Shown here: positions 5,041-5,428 of the stretch, piece after piece
Layout: each line of letters starts with the position of its first letter
Position numbering within the stretch: position 1 is the first letter of the stretch
Assembly (NCBI GenBank): GCA_016782825.1
Contig: JADHXT010000266.1
Location: forward strand, 1 to 5,428
Direction of reading: 5' to 3'
From: Candidatus Brocadiia bacterium
GTDB taxonomy: Bacteria; Planctomycetota; PUPC01; DSUN01
Length of the DNA: 5,428 nucleotides
Notes under the pieces: generated by a model
Told to the model about the DNA's origin: nothing
What the model saw: only the letters and a program-made list of their open reading frames with translations
Databases searched by the model: none
Position numbers and translations under genes: made by a program

Positions 5041-5428
5041 TTACTTCACGGCATTGAGGATGGCCTTGAATGCGGGAGCTTCGGCGGTGCGGAGCATCTC
5101 GAAGAGCGCGGTTTCCACGCAGGTGACGGTGGCGCCGGCGTCGCGGGCCTTCTCGAGGCCGATGGCGCGGTTGGCCGCGGTGCGCGACGAGACGGCGTCG
5201 GCGACGATCTCCACCTCGCAGCCAGCCTCCACGAGCTCGACGGCCGTCTGGTAGACGCAGATGTGCGTCTCGATGCCGGCCAGAAGCACCTGCGTGCGGC
5301 CGAGGGCAGCAAGGGCCTCGACGAACTGCGGCTCGCCACAGCAACTGAAGCTGTGCTTCGGGATCTTCACCACGTCGGCCAGCAGGTCGGCGATCTCGGC
5401 GCGGGTGGGGCCGAGGCCGTCGGGGTTC
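5041..5428 (-). CDS. Isochorismatase-family cysteine hydrolase (5' end outside window)
   Basis: The last 128 residues are visible, ending at TAA 5043-5041; the start lies beyond the right edge. Motifs are those of the YcaC-like isochorismatase/nicotinamidase superfamily: KIPKHSFSC (21-29 of the fragment, with Lys24 the likely catalytic lysine), a helix EPQFVEALAALGRTQVLLAG (32-51), then IETHICVYQTAVELVEAG (52-69) with nucleophile Cys57, and ADAVSSRTAANRAIGLEKAR (78-97). The third catalytic residue, an Asp near the N-terminus, is outside the window. These cytoplasmic enzymes hydrolyse amide or ether bonds; relatives include nicotinamidase and N-carbamoylsarcosine amidase. The true substrate cannot be named. 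An internal GTG at 5373 could be taken as a start, but upstream residues (NPDGLGPTRAEIADLL) fit the family, so the gene is called partial. It is followed 29 bases later by the ATC hydrolase-like gene, suggesting a two-gene operon. Confidence 0.88.
   Translation of the reverse strand, partial: NPDGLGPTRAEIADLLADVVKIPKHSFSCCGEPQFVEALAALGRTQVLLAGIETHICVYQTAVELVEAGCEVEIVADAVSSRTAANRAIGLEKARDAGATVTCVETALFEMLRTAEAPAFKAILNAVK

Noticed and set aside
5012..5344. Extended upstream reading of the ATC hydrolase-like gene
   Set aside because: The frame stays open but overlaps the isochorismatase gene in another frame and gives Arg-rich nonsense; the GTG at 5011 with its own ribosome binding site fits better.

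Overview
The window is GC-rich and densely coded, with seven plus-strand genes facing two minus-strand genes. The first gene is the tail of a prepilin-like protein with an H-X9-DG-type C-terminal motif. That family is especially abundant in Planctomycetota, Lentisphaerota, Verrucomicrobiota, Armatimonadota and similar phyla. Together with the desulforedoxin-like proteins, this suggests an anaerobic or microaerobic member of one of those groups, possibly a metagenome-derived genome. The phylum assignment is an inference and cannot be settled from this window.

Layout. Bases 1-288 hold the end of the H-X9-DG protein. Bases 333-1907 encode a complete citramalate synthase (CimA), the entry enzyme of the pyruvate route to isoleucine. 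A 175-base gap follows. It holds the best promoter in the window: a perfect TATAAT with an extended -10 TG, lying inside an inverted repeat that looks like an operator. The short leader can form a hairpin that covers the ribosome binding site.

From 2083 to 4523 there is a compact five-gene run: a single desulforedoxin-like Cys4 protein (67 aa), a tandem two-module version of it (86 aa), thioredoxin reductase (TrxB), dUTPase (Dut) and a flavodoxin-like protein. Gaps are 10 to 57 bases. All three Cys4 modules share one spacing, C-X2-C-X17-C-C, two residues longer than classical desulforedoxin (X15). No superoxide reductase catalytic domain is attached. This looks like a redox operon: TrxB is NADPH-linked by its motifs, the small Cys4 proteins are candidate electron carriers or metal/thiol proteins, and the flavodoxin-like protein is a candidate FMN carrier. 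Who reduces whom is not shown by the sequence.

The flavodoxin-like gene ends in a CTAG shared with the stop codon of the first opposing gene, and an 8-bp hairpin is centred on those stops. On the minus strand (reading right to left) an isochorismatase-family cysteine hydrolase, cut by the window edge, is followed 29 bases later by an L-2-amino-thiazoline-4-carboxylate (ATC) hydrolase-like protein. The pair could carry out successive C-N hydrolysis steps, for example on a thiazoline or carbamoyl-cysteine type substrate, but this is only a hypothesis.

No RNA genes, mobile elements, CRISPR arrays or attachment sites were seen.
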